Source: Osedax frankpressi (Eukaryota > Annelida > Polychaeta > Sabellida > Siboglinidae). From it: a DNA stretch of 64,000 nt. The stretch spans positions 39,916,392-39,980,391 of the forward strand of contig OZ038314.1 of assembly GCA_964035775.1 (NCBI GenBank), given 5' to 3'. The translations under genes were made by a program, and so were the position numbers. Below are positions 1-40,610 of the stretch, piece after piece. How positions within the stretch are numbered: position 1 is the stretch's first letter; every line of letters starts with the position of its first letter. Below the pieces are notes generated by a model. That model had not been told where the DNA came from, searched no databases, and saw only the letters and a program-made list of their open reading frames with translations.

Positions 1-3000
1 TTATCACCATTATCTTTCTCTACCTATGAGTTTATTTAGTGGAGTTATCACCATTATCTTTCTCTACCTATAGGTATATTTAGTGGAGTTATTACCATTA
101 TCTTTCTCTACCTATAGGTATATTTAGTGGAGTTATCACTATTATCTTTCTCTACCTATGGGTTTACTTAGTGGAGTTATCACCATTATCTTTCTCTACC
201 TATGGGTTTACTTAGTAGAGTTATCACCATTATCTTTCTCTACCTATGGGTATATTTAGTGGAGTTATTACCATTATCTTTCTCTACCTATAGGTATATT
301 TAGTGGAGTTATTACCATTATCTTTCTCTACCTATAGGTATATTTAGTGGAGTTATCACCATTATATTTCTCTACCTATGGGTTTATTTAGTGGAGTTAT
401 CACCATTATCTTTCTCTACCTATGGGTTTATTTAGTGGAGTTATCACCATTATTTTTCTCTACCTATGGGTTTATTTAGTGGAGTTATCACCATTATCTT
501 TCTCTACCTATGGGTTTATTTAGTGGAGTTATCACCATTATCTTTCTCTACCTATGGGTTTATTTAGTGGAGTTATCACTATTATCTTTCTCTACCTATG
601 GGTTTATTTAGTGGAGTTATCACCATTATCTTTCTCTACCTATGGGTATATTTAGTGGAGTTATCACCATTATCTTTCTCTACCTATGGGTATATTTAGT
701 GGAGTTATCACCATTATCTTTCTCTACCTATAGGTATATTTAGTGGAGTTATTACCATTATCTTTCTCTACCTATAGGTATATTTAGTGGAGTTATCACC
801 ATTATCTTTCTCTACCTATGGGTTTATTTAGTGGAGTTATCACCATTATCTTTCTCTACCTATGGGTTTATTTAGTGAAGTTATCACCATTATCTTTCTC
901 TACCTATGGGTTTATTTAGTGGAGTTATCACCATTATCTTTCTCTACCTATAGGTATATTTAGTGGAGTTATTACCATTATCTTTCTCTACCTATAGGTA
1001 TATTTAGTGGAGTTATTACCATTATCTTTCTCTACCTATAGGTATATTTAGTGGAGTTATTACCATTATCTTTCTCTACCTATAGGTATATTTAGTGGAG
1101 TTATCACCATTATCTTTCTCTACCTATGGGTTTATTTAGTGGAGTTATCACCATTATCTTTCTCTACCTATGAGTTTATTTAGTGGAGTTATCACCATTA
1201 TCTTTCTCTACCTATAGGTATATTTAGTGGAGTTATTACCATTATCTTTCTCTACCTATAGGTATATTTAGTGGAGTTATCACTATTATCTTTCTCTACC
1301 TATGGGTTTACTTAGTGGAGTTATCACCATTATCTTTCTCTACCTATGGGTTTACTTAGTAGAGTTATCACCATTATCTTTCTCTACCTATGGGTATATT
1401 TAGTGGAGTTATTACCATTATCTTTCTCTACCTATAGGTATATTTAGTGGAGTTATTACCATTATCTTTCTCTACCTATAGGTATATTTAGTGGAGTTAT
1501 TACCATTATCTTTCTCTGCCTATAGGTATATTTAGTGGAGTTATCACCATTATCTTTCTCTACCTATGGGTTTATTTAGTGGAGTTATCACCATTATCTT
1601 TCTCTACCTATGGGTTTATATAGTGGAGTTATCACCATTATCTTTCTCTACCTATGGGTTTATTTAGTGGAGTTATCACCATTATCTTTCTCTACCTATG
1701 GGTTTATTTAGTGGAGTTATCACCATTATCTTTCTCTACCTATGGGTTTATTTAGTGGAGTTATCACCATTATCTTTCTCTACCTATGGGTTTATTTAGT
1801 AGAGTTATCACCATTATCTTTCTCTACCTATGGGTTTATTTAGTGGAGTTATCACCATTATCTTTCTCTATCTATGGGTTTATTTAATGGAGTTATCACC
1901 ATTATCTTTCTCTACCTATGGGTTTATATAATGGAGTTATCACCATTATCTTTCTCTACCTATGGGTTTATTTAGTGGAGTTATCACCATTATCTTTCTC
2001 TACCTATGGGTTTACTTAGTAGAATTATCACCATTATCTTTCTCTACCTATGGGTATATTTAGTGGAGTTATTACCATTATCTTTCTCTACCTATAGGTA
2101 TATTTAGTGGAGTTATCACCATTATCTTTCTCTACCTATGGGTTTATTTAGTGGAGTTATCACCATTATCTTTCTCTACCTATGAGTTTATTTAGTGGAG
2201 TTATTACCATTATCTTTCTCTACCTATAGGTATATTTAGTGGAGTTATCACTATTATCTTTCTCTACCTATAGGTATATTTAGTGGAGTTATCACCATTA
2301 TCTTTCTCTACCTATGGGTTTATTTAGTGGAGTTATCACCATTATCTTTCTCTTCCTATGGGTTTATTTAGTGGAGTTATCACCATTATCTTTCTCTACC
2401 TATGGGTATATTTAGTGGAGTTATTACCATTATCTTTCTCTACCTATAGGTATATTTAGTGGAGTTATTACCATTATCTTTCTCTACCTATAGGTATATT
2501 TAGTGGAGTTATTACCATTATCTTTCTCTGCCTATAGGTATATTTAGTGGAGTTATCACCATTATCTTTCTCTACCTATGGGTTTATTTAGTGGAGTTAT
2601 CACCATTATCTTTCTCTACCTATGGGTTTATATAGTGGAGTTATCACCATTATCTTTCTCTACCTATGGGTTTATTTAGTGGAGTTATCACCATTATCTT
2701 TCTCTACCTATGGGTTTATTTAGTGGAGTTATCACCATTATCTTTCTCTACCTATGGGTTTATTTAGTGGAGTTATCACCATTATCTTTCTCTACCTATG
2801 GGTTTATTTAGTAGAGTTATCACCATTATCTTTCTCTACCTATGGGTTTATTTAGTGGAGTTATCACCATTATCTTTCTCTATCTATGGGTTTATTTAAT
2901 GGAGTTATCACCATTATCTTTCTCTACCTATGGGTTTATTTAGTGGAGTTATCACTATTATCTTTCTCTACCTATGGGTTTATTTAGTGGAGTTATCACC

Positions 3001-6000
3001 ATTATCTTTCTCTACCTATGGGTATATTTAGTGGAGTTATCACCATTATCTTTCTCTACCTATGGGTATATTTAGTGGAGTTATCACCATTATCTTTCTC
3101 TACCTATAGGTATATTTAGTCGAGTTATTACCATTATCTTTCTCTACCTATAGGTATATTTAGTGGAGTTATTACCATTATCTTTCTCTACCTATAGGTA
3201 TATTTAGTGGAGTTATTACCATTATCTTTATCTACCTATAGGTATATTTAGTGGAGTTATCACCATTATCTTTCTCTACCTATGGGTTTATTTAGTGGAG
3301 TTATCACCATTATCTTTCTCTACCTATGAGTTTATTTAGTGGAGTTATCACCATTATCTTTCTCTACCTATAGGTATATTTAGTGGAGTTATTACCATTA
3401 TCTTTCTCTACCTATAGGTATATTTAGTGGAGTTATCACTATTATCTTTCTCTACCTATAGGTATATTTAGTGGAGTTATCACCATTATCTTTCTCTACC
3501 TATGGGTTTATTTAGTGGAGTTATCACCATTATCTTTCTCTTCCTATGGGTTTATTTAGTGGAGTTATCACCATTATCTTTCTCTACCTATGGGTATATT
3601 TAGTGGAGTTATTACCATTATCTTTCTCTACCTATAGGTATATTTAGTGGAGTTATTACCATTATCTTTCTCTGCCTATAGGTATATTTAGTGGAGTTAT
3701 CACCATTATCTTTCTCTACCTATGGGTTTATTTAGTGGAGTTATCACCATTATCTTTCTCTACCTATGGGTTTATATAGTGGAGTTATCACCATTATCTT
3801 TCTCTACCTATGGGTTTATTTAGTGGAGTTATCACCATTATCTTTCTCTACCTATGGGTTTATTTAGTGGAGTTATCACCATTATCTTTCTCTACCTATG
3901 GGTTTATTTAGTGGAGTTATCACCATTATCTTTCTCTACCTATGGGTTTATTTAGTAGAGTTATCACCATTATCTTTCTCTACCTATGGGTTTATTTAGT
4001 GGAGTTATCACCATTATCTTTCTCTATCTATGGGTTTATTTAATGGAGTTATCACCATTATCTTTCTCTACCTATGGGTTTATTTAGTGGAGTTATCACT
4101 ATTATCTTTCTCTACCTATGGGTTTATTTAGTGGAGTTATCACCATTATCTTTCTCTACCTATGGGTATATTTAGTGGAGTTATCACCATTATCTTTCTC
4201 TACCTATAGGTATATTTAGTGGAGTTATTACCATTATCTTTCTCTACCTATAGGTATATTTAGTGGAGTTATTACCATTATCTTTCTCTACCTATAGGTA
4301 TATTTAGTGGAGTTATTACCATTATCTTTATCTACCTATAGGTATATTTAGTGGAGTTATCACCATTATCTTTCTCTACCTATGGGTTTATTTAGTGGAG
4401 TTATCACCATTATCTTTCTCTACCTATGAGTTTATTTAGTGGAGTTATCACCATTATCTTTCTCTACCTATAGGTATATTTAGTGGAGTTATTACCATTA
4501 TCTTTCTCTACCTATAGGTATATTTAGTGGAGTTATCACTATTATCTTTCTCTACCTATGGGTTTATTTAGTGGAGTTATCACCATTATCTTTCTCTACC
4601 TATGGGTTTATATAGTGGAGTTATCACCATTATCTTTCTCTACCTATGGGTTTATTTAGTGGAGTTATCACCATTATCTTTCTCTACCTATGGGTTTATT
4701 TAGTGGAGTTATCACCATTATCTTTCTCTACCTATGGGTTTATTTAGTGGAGTTATCACCATTATCTTTCTCTACCTATGGGTTTATTTAGTAGAGTTAT
4801 CACCATTATCTTTCTCTACCTATGGGTTTATTTAGTGGAGTTATCACCATTATCTTTCTCTATCTATGGGTTTATTTAATGGAGTTATCACCATTATCTT
4901 TCTCTACCTATGGGTTTATATAATGGAGTTATCACCATTATCTTTCTCTACCTATGGGTTTATTTAGTGGAGTTATCACCATTATCTTTCTCTACCTATG
5001 GGTTTACTTAGTAGAATTATCACCATTATCTTTCTCTACCTATGGGTATATTTAGTGGAGTTATTACCATTATCTTTCTCTACCTATAGGTATATTTAGT
5101 GGAGTTATCACCATTATCTTTCTCTACCTATGGGTTTATTTAGTGGAGTTATCACCATTATCTTTCTCTACCTATGAGTTTATTTAGTGGAGTTATTACC
5201 ATTATCTTTCTCTACCTATAGGTATATTTAGTGGAGTTATCACTATTATCTTTCTCTACCTATAGGTATATTTAGTGGAGTTATCACCATTATCTTTCTC
5301 TACCTATGGGTTTATTTAGTGGAGTTATCACCATTATCTTTCTCTTCCTATGGGTTTATTTAGTGGAGTTATCACCATTATCTTTCTCTACCTATGGGTA
5401 TATTTAGTGGAGTTATTACCATTATCTTTCTCTACCTATAGGTATATTTAGTGGAGTTATTACCATTATCTTTCTCTACCTATAGGTATATTTAGTGGAG
5501 TTATTACCATTATCTTTCTCTGCCTATAGGTATATTTAGTGGAGTTATCACCATTATCTTTCTCTACCTATGGGTTTATTTAGTGGAGTTATCACCATTA
5601 TCTTTCTCTACCTATGGGTTTATATAGTGGAGTTATCACCATTATCTTTCTCTACCTATGGGTTTATTTAGTGGAGTTATCACCATTATCTTTCTCTACC
5701 TATGGGTTTATTTAGTGGAGTTATCACCATTATCTTTCTCTACCTATGGGTTTATTTAGTGGAGTTATCACCATTATCTTTCTCTACCTATGGGTTTATT
5801 TAGTAGAGTTATCACCATTATCTTTCTCTACCTATGGGTTTATTTAGTGGAGTTATCACCATTATCTTTCTCTATCTATGGGTTTATTTAATGGAGTTAT
5901 CACCATTATCTTTCTCTACCTATGGGTTTATTTAGTGGAGTTATCACTATTATCTTTCTCTACCTATGGGTTTATTTAGTGGAGTTATCACCATTATCTT

Positions 6001-9000
6001 TCTCTACCTATGGGTATATTTAGTGGAGTTATCACCATTATCTTTCTCTACCTATGGGTATATTTAGTGGAGTTATCACCATTATCTTTCTCTACCTATA
6101 GGTATATTTAGTCGAGTTATTACCATTATCTTTCTCTACCTATAGGTATATTTAGTGGAGTTATTACCATTATCTTTCTCTACCTATAGGTATATTTAGT
6201 GGAGTTATTACCATTATCTTTATCTACCTATAGGTATATTTAGTGGAGTTATCACCATTATCTTTCTCTACCTATGGGTTTATTTAGTGGAGTTATCACC
6301 ATTATCTTTCTCTACCTATGAGTTTATTTAGTGGAGTTATCACCATTATCTTTCTCTACCTATAGGTATATTTAGTGGAGTTATTACCATTATCTTTCTC
6401 TACCTATAGGTATATTTAGTGGAGTTATCACTATTATCTTTCTCTACCTATAGGTATATTTAGTGGAGTTATCACCATTATCTTTCTCTACCTATGGGTT
6501 TATTTAGTGGAGTTATCACCATTATCTTTCTCTTCCTATGGGTTTATTTAGTGGAGTTATCACCATTATCTTTCTCTACCTATGGGTATATTTAGTGGAG
6601 TTATTACCATTATCTTTCTCTACCTATAGGTATATTTAGTGGAGTTATTACCATTATCTTTCTCTGCCTATAGGTATATTTAGTGGAGTTATCACCATTA
6701 TCTTTCTCTACCTATGGGTTTATTTAGTGGAGTTATCACCATTATCTTTCTCTACCTATGGGTTTATATAGTGGAGTTATCACCATTATCTTTCTCTACC
6801 TATGGGTTTATTTAGTGGAGTTATCACCATTATCTTTCTCTACCTATGGGTTTATTTAGTGGAGTTATCACCATTATCTTTCTCTACCTATGGGTTTATT
6901 TAGTGGAGTTATCACCATTATCTTTCTCTACCTATGGGTTTATTTAGTAGAGTTATCACCATTATCTTTCTCTACCTATGGGTTTATTTAGTGGAGTTAT
7001 CACCATTATCTTTCTCTATCTATGGGTTTATTTAATGGAGTTATCACCATTATCTTTCTCTACCTATGGGTTTATTTAGTGGAGTTATCACTATTATCTT
7101 TCTCTACCTATGGGTTTATTTAGTGGAGTTATCACCATTATCTTTCTCTACCTATGGGTATATTTAGTGGAGTTATCACCATTATCTTTCTCTACCTATA
7201 GGTATATTTAGTGGAGTTATTACCATTATCTTTCTCTACCTATAGGTATATTTAGTGGAGTTATTACCATTATCTTTCTCTACCTATAGGTATATTTAGT
7301 GGAGTTATTACCATTATCTTTATCTACCTATAGGTATATTTAGTGGAGTTATCACCATTATCTTTCTCTACCTATGGGTTTATTTAGTGGAGTTATCACC
7401 ATTATCTTTCTCTACCTATGAGTTTATTTAGTGGAGTTATCACCATTATCTTTCTCTACCTATAGGTATATTTAGTGGAGTTATTACCATTATCTTTCTC
7501 TACCTATAGGTATATTTAGTGGAGTTATCACTATTATCTTTCTCTACCTATAGGTATATTTAGTGGAGTTATCACCATTATCTTTCTCTACCTATGGGTT
7601 TATTTAGTGGAGTTATCACCATTATCTTTCTCTTCCTATGGGTTTATTTAGTGGAGTTATCACCATTATCTTTCTCTACCTATGGGTATATTTAGTGGAG
7701 TTATTACCATTATCTTTCTCTACCTATAGGTATATTTAGTGGAGTTATTACCATTATCTTTCTCTACCTATAGGTATATTTAGTGGAGTTATTACCATTA
7801 TCTTGCTCTGCCTATAGGTATATTTAGTGGAGTTATCACCATTATCTTTCTCTACCTATGGGTTTATTTAGTGGAGTTATCACCATTATCTTTCTCTACC
7901 TATGGGTTTATATAGTGGAGTTATTACCATTATCTTTCTCTACCTATAGGTATATTTAGTGGAGTTATTACCATTATCTTTCTCTGCCTATAGGTATATT
8001 TAGTGGAGTTATCACCATTATCTTTCTCTACCTATGGGTTTATTTAGTGGAGTTATCACCATTATCTTTCTCTACCTATGGGTTTATATAGTGGAGTTAT
8101 CACCATTATCTTTCTCTACCTATGGGTTTATTTAGTGGAGTTATCACCATTATCTTTCTCTACCTATGGGTTTATTTAGTGGAGTTATCACCATTATCTT
8201 TCTCTACCTATGGGTTTATTTAGTGGAGTTATCACCATTATCTTTCTCTACCTATGGGTTTATTTAGTAGAGTTATCACCATTATCTTTCTCTACCTATG
8301 GGTTTATTTAGTGGAGTTATCACCATTATCTTTCTCTATCTATGGGTTTATTTAATGGAGTTATCACCATTATCTTTCTCTACCTATGGGTTTATTTAGT
8401 GGAGTTATCACTATTATCTTTCTCTACCTATGGGTTTATTTAGTGGAGTTATCACCATTATCTTTCTCTACCTATGGGTATATTTAGTGGAGTTATCACC
8501 ATTATCTTTCTCTACCTATAGGTATATTTAGTGGAGTTATTACCATTATCTTTCTCTACCTATAGGTATATTTAGTGGAGTTATTACCATTATCTTTCTC
8601 TACCTATAGGTATATTTAGTGGAGTTATTACCATTATCTTTATCTACCTATAGGTATATTTAGTGGAGTTATCACCATTATCTTTCTCTACCTATGGGTT
8701 TATATAGTGGAGTTATCACCATTATCTTTCTCTACCTATGAGTTTATTTAGTGGAGTTATCACCATTATCTTTCTCTACCTATAGGTATATTTAGTGGAG
8801 TTATTACCATTATCTTTCTCTACCTATAGGTATATTTAGTGGAGTTATCACTATTATCTTTCTCTACCTATAGGTATATTTAGTGGAGTTATCACCATTA
8901 TCTTTCTCTACCTATGGGTTTATTTAGTGGAGTTATCACCATTATCTTTCTCTTCCTATGGGTTTATTTAGTGGAGTTATCACCATTATCTTTCTCTACC

Positions 9001-11551
9001 TATGGGTATATTTAGTGGAGTTATTACCATTATCTTTCTCTACCTATAGGTATATTTAGTGGAGTTATTACCATTATCTTTCTCTACCTATAGGTATATT
9101 TAGTGGAGTTATTACCATTATCTTTCTCTGCCTATAGGTATATTTAGTGGAGTTATCACCATTATCTTTCTCTACCTATGGGTTTATTTAGTGGAGTTAT
9201 CACCATTATCTTTCTCTACCTATGGGTTTATATAGTGGAGTTATCACCATTATCTTTCTCTACCTATGGGTTTATTTAGTGGAGTTATCACCATTATCTT
9301 TCTCTACCTATGGGTTTATTTAGTGGAGTTATCACCATTATCTTTCTCTACCTATGGGTTTATTTAGTGGAGTTATCACCATTATATTTCTCTACCTATG
9401 GGTTTATTTAGTAGAGTTATCACCATTATCTTTCTCTACCTATGGGTTTATTTAGTGGAGTTATCACCATTATCTTTCTCTATCTATGGGTTTATTTAAT
9501 GGAGTTATCACCATTATCTTTCTCTACCTATGGGTTTATATAATGGAGTTATCACCATTATCTTTCTCTACCTATGGGTTTATTTAGTGGAGTTATCACC
9601 ATTATCTTTCTCTACCTATGGGTTTACTTAGTAGAGTTATCACCATTATCTTTCTCTACCTATGGGTTTACTTAGTAGAGTTATCACCATTATCTTTCTC
9701 TACCTATGGGTATATTTAGTGGAGTTATCACTATTATCTTTCTCTACCTATGGGTTTATTTAGTGGAGTTATCACCATTATCTTTCTCTGCCTATGGAAT
9801 TTATTTAGTGGAGTTATCACCATTATCTTTCTCTACCTATAGGTATATTTAGTGGAGTTATTACCATTATCTTTCTCTACCTATAGGTATATTTAGTGGA
9901 GTTATTACCATTATCTTTCTCTGCCTATAGGTATATTTAGTGGAGTTATCACCATTATCTTTCTCTACCTATAGGTATATTTAGTGGAGTTATCACTATT
10001 ATCTTTCTCTACCTATAGGTATATTTAGTGGAGTTATCACCATTATCTTTCTCTACCTATAGGTATATTTAGTGGAGTTATTACCATTATCTTTCTCTAC
10101 CTATAGGTATATTTAGTGGAGTTATTACCATTATCTTTCTCTACCTATAGGTATATTTAGTGGAGTTATTACCATTATCTTTATCTACCTATAGGTATAT
10201 TTAGTGGAGTTATCACCATTATCTTTCTCTACCTATGGGTTTATTTAGTGGAGTTATCACCATTATCTTTCTCTACCTATGAGTTTATTTAGTGGAGTTA
10301 TCACCATTATCTTTCTCTACCTATAGGTATATTTAGTGGAGTTATTACCATTATCTTTCTCTACCTATAGGTATATTTAGTGGAGTTATCACTATTATCT
10401 TTCTCTACCTATAGGTATATTTAGTGGAGTTATCACCATTATCTTTCTCTACCTATGGGTTTATTTAGTGGAGTTATCACCATTATCTTTCTCTTCCTAT
10501 GGGTTTATTTAGTGGAGTTATCACCATTATCTTTCTCTACCTATGGGTATATTTAGTGGAGTTATTACCATTATCTTTCTCTACCTATAGGTATATTTAG
10601 TGGAGTTATTACCATTATCTTTCTCTACCTATGGGTTTATTTAGTGGAGTTATCACCATTATCTTTCTCTACCTATGGGTTTATTTAGTGGAGTTATCAC
10701 CATTATATTTTTCTACCTATGGGTTTATTTAGTGGAGTTATCACCATTATCTTTCTCTACCTATGGGTATATTTAGTGGAGTTATCACCATTATCTTTCT
10801 CTACCTATAGGTATATTTAGTGGAGTTATCACCATTATCTTTCTCTACCTATGGGTATATTTAGTGGAATTATCACCATTATCTTTCTCTACATATAGGT
10901 ATATTTAGTGGAGTTATCACCATTATCTTTCTCTACCTATGGGTATATTTAGTGGAGTTATCACCATTATCTTTCTCTACCTATGGGTTTATTTAGTGGA
11001 GTTATCACCATTATCTTTCTCTACATATGGGTTTATTTAGTAGAGTTATCACCATTATCTTTCTCTACCTATGGGTATATTTAGTGGAGTTATCACCATT
11101 ATCTTTCTCTACCTATGGGTTTATTTAGTGGAGTTATCACCATTATCTTTCTCTACCTATGGGTTTATTTAGTGGAGTTATCACCATTATCTTTCTCTAC
11201 CTATGGGTTTATTTAGTGGAGTTATCACCATTATCTTTCTCTACCTATGGGTTTATTTAGTGGAGTTATCACCATTATCTTTCTCTACCTATGGGTTTAT
11301 TTAGTGGAGTTATCACCATTATCTTTCTCTACCTATGGATATATTTAGTGGAGTTATCACCATTATCTTTCTCTACCTATGCTTATATTTAGTGGAGTTA
11401 TCACCATTATCTTTCTCTACCTATGGGTTTATTTAGTGGAGTTATCACCATTATCTTTCTCTACCAATGGGATTATTTAGTGGAGTTATCACCATTATCT
11501 TTCTCTACCTATGGATTTACTTAGTAGAGTTATCACCATTATCTTTCTCTA
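1..11551. repeat. 44-bp minisatellite, about 262 copies, in the MTR intron after exon 29
   Basis: The unit is 44 bp, beginning ttatcaccattatctttctc and ending ttagtggag. Copies are 90-100% alike and differ mainly at a few sites (caccat/taccat/cactat; gggttta/aggtata; ctacc/ctgcc/cttcc). A 1-bp insertion near 9797 is the only length change I saw. Rare variants recur at fixed offsets: gtcgag at 3121 and 6113, and agaattatc near 2022 and 5014, both 2,992 bp (68 units) apart. The array is therefore built from large duplicated blocks. It continues past the left edge. Confidence 0.97.
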
Positions 11552-11568
11552 GCCACGCCCACATTGAC

Positions 11569-39097
<27,529 letters not shown>

Positions 39098-40394
39098 GAT
39101 AAAATGAATTTATTATAATATTAGAAGTTAAATCGATAAAAAAAACTCAAAAAGTAAAAATATAAAAAGTCAACCGTATATCATAAAAATTTATACAAGA
39201 AGACGAAATAAAAATGATTTTAAATATTATTAAGCTCCACCCATTAAATTTAACGCATGCGTATTACAAATATTTCGTGGCGCAGTATGTTATGACATAT
39301 ACCAACCGGTGTAGTTTTTCTTAATTTTTAAATTTATATATTTACCCTATTTAATTTAATCCATGTTAGTGTACATGTAAAAGATAAATACACTAGCAAT
39401 ATTCCTTATTAACACACTATATTTTTGATAATTAATTTCTAATAAAGTACCTTATAGACGAAATTAGAATGTTATTTTTAATTAATTAAGCAATTATGTC
39501 TTGTAATTTATATTTAACGAATATGTACTATCATTAACGATATTTATAGTATGTCATTATAAAGATTGTGTACATTAATTCTATTATAAATACGCAATCA
39601 TTATATATTTGATAAATTGTATATTCGTACATTTAAGTGTAGCTTTATCAAATATGTTGTGAAATATTCACTGAATAGTTAATTAAGTTTAACTTTCTTA
39701 TTTGTTTAATCGAATCGTATGCTTGTATGAAAACTAAATTAATTCAATTTTAAATCATTACTATATTACTTATATTATATAAATATAATTTATTATAAAA
39801 ATATACGTTTGATAATGAATCATTATAATTTAGATTATTACGACCTTATTTATTATAGTTAATTAAGTTTAACTTTCTTATTTGTTTAATCGAATCGTAT
39901 GCTTGTATGAAAACTAAATTAATTCAATTTTAAATCATTACTATATTACTTATATTATATAAATATAATTTATTATAAAAATATACGTTTGATAATGAAT
40001 CATTATAATTTAGATTATTACGACCTTATTTATTAAAATGTAATACTTATTATTTCATATAATAATAATTATTTTATATAATATCAAATAATATAAAAAT
40101 TGGCTTATTTTATGTTTTTTTCTTAACATAAATAACAATTATTTAATGCATAGATTTGATTATTTTATAAAATATATCCTGTTTGTTGACTATGATTTTG
40201 AAATGTGTTAGTTTTGTTTTAAAAAATATAATTGGTGTACAGTGATTCTATATGTGTATACTATATATACTATATAGTGATTCTATATGTGCTATAATAT
40301 ATACTATGCTATAATATGTTTCCTTCATATTAATTCGAAATAATAGCAACGCAACGATTGTAGAAATACATAAAAATCCGGTTTCAAGATTTGA
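39098..40394. promoter_or_regulatory. Shared upstream region between divergent MTR and STX5
   Basis: The 1.3 kb between the MTR start (minus) and the STX5 start (plus) must carry the 5' UTRs and promoters of both. It is mostly AT-rich with no CpG island except at the STX5 exon itself. It contains a perfect 180-bp tandem duplication. No TATA box or initiator can be assigned with confidence. Confidence 0.55.
39675..40035. repeat. Perfect 180-bp tandem duplication
   Basis: Positions 39675-39855 and 39855-40035 are identical at a 180-bp offset, with no mismatch that I can find. This points to a very recent event or an assembly duplication. It lies in the MTR-STX5 shared upstream region. Confidence 0.95.
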
Positions 40395-40610
40395 ATGCAC
40401 ACCCGCCGAAGGCATGGTCAAGCTGAACCGCCCGCGTCCGATGGCGTTGTCGTCGTAGGCAACCGTTTGACCAGCTCGCAGTACCATTCTCAGACCCCGT
40501 ATAACCCAGTGGCAACACAAGAACACCCCGGCGAGCAAATAGACGAAGATATGGCCGCCAAAGACAGAACCAAGGAGTTTGTCAGTGCTGTCAATATGAT
40601 CAGACAACGT
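40395..40610 (+). CDS. STX5: STX5 exon 1 (dual start, arginine motif)
   Basis: Opens MHTRRRHGQAEPPASDG and ends MIRQR|GTTTGT. The first ATG has T at -3 (weak context). A second in-frame ATG at 40551 (residue 53, MAAKDRTKEF) has G at -3 and G at +4. It matches the human short-form start (Met55, MSCRDRTQEF), and TRRR matches the position of the human RKR ER-retrieval motif. Confidence 0.95.

Noticed and set aside
1-11551. CRISPR-like array
   Set aside because: The 44-bp units are contiguous with no unique spacers, and the context is a eukaryotic intron.
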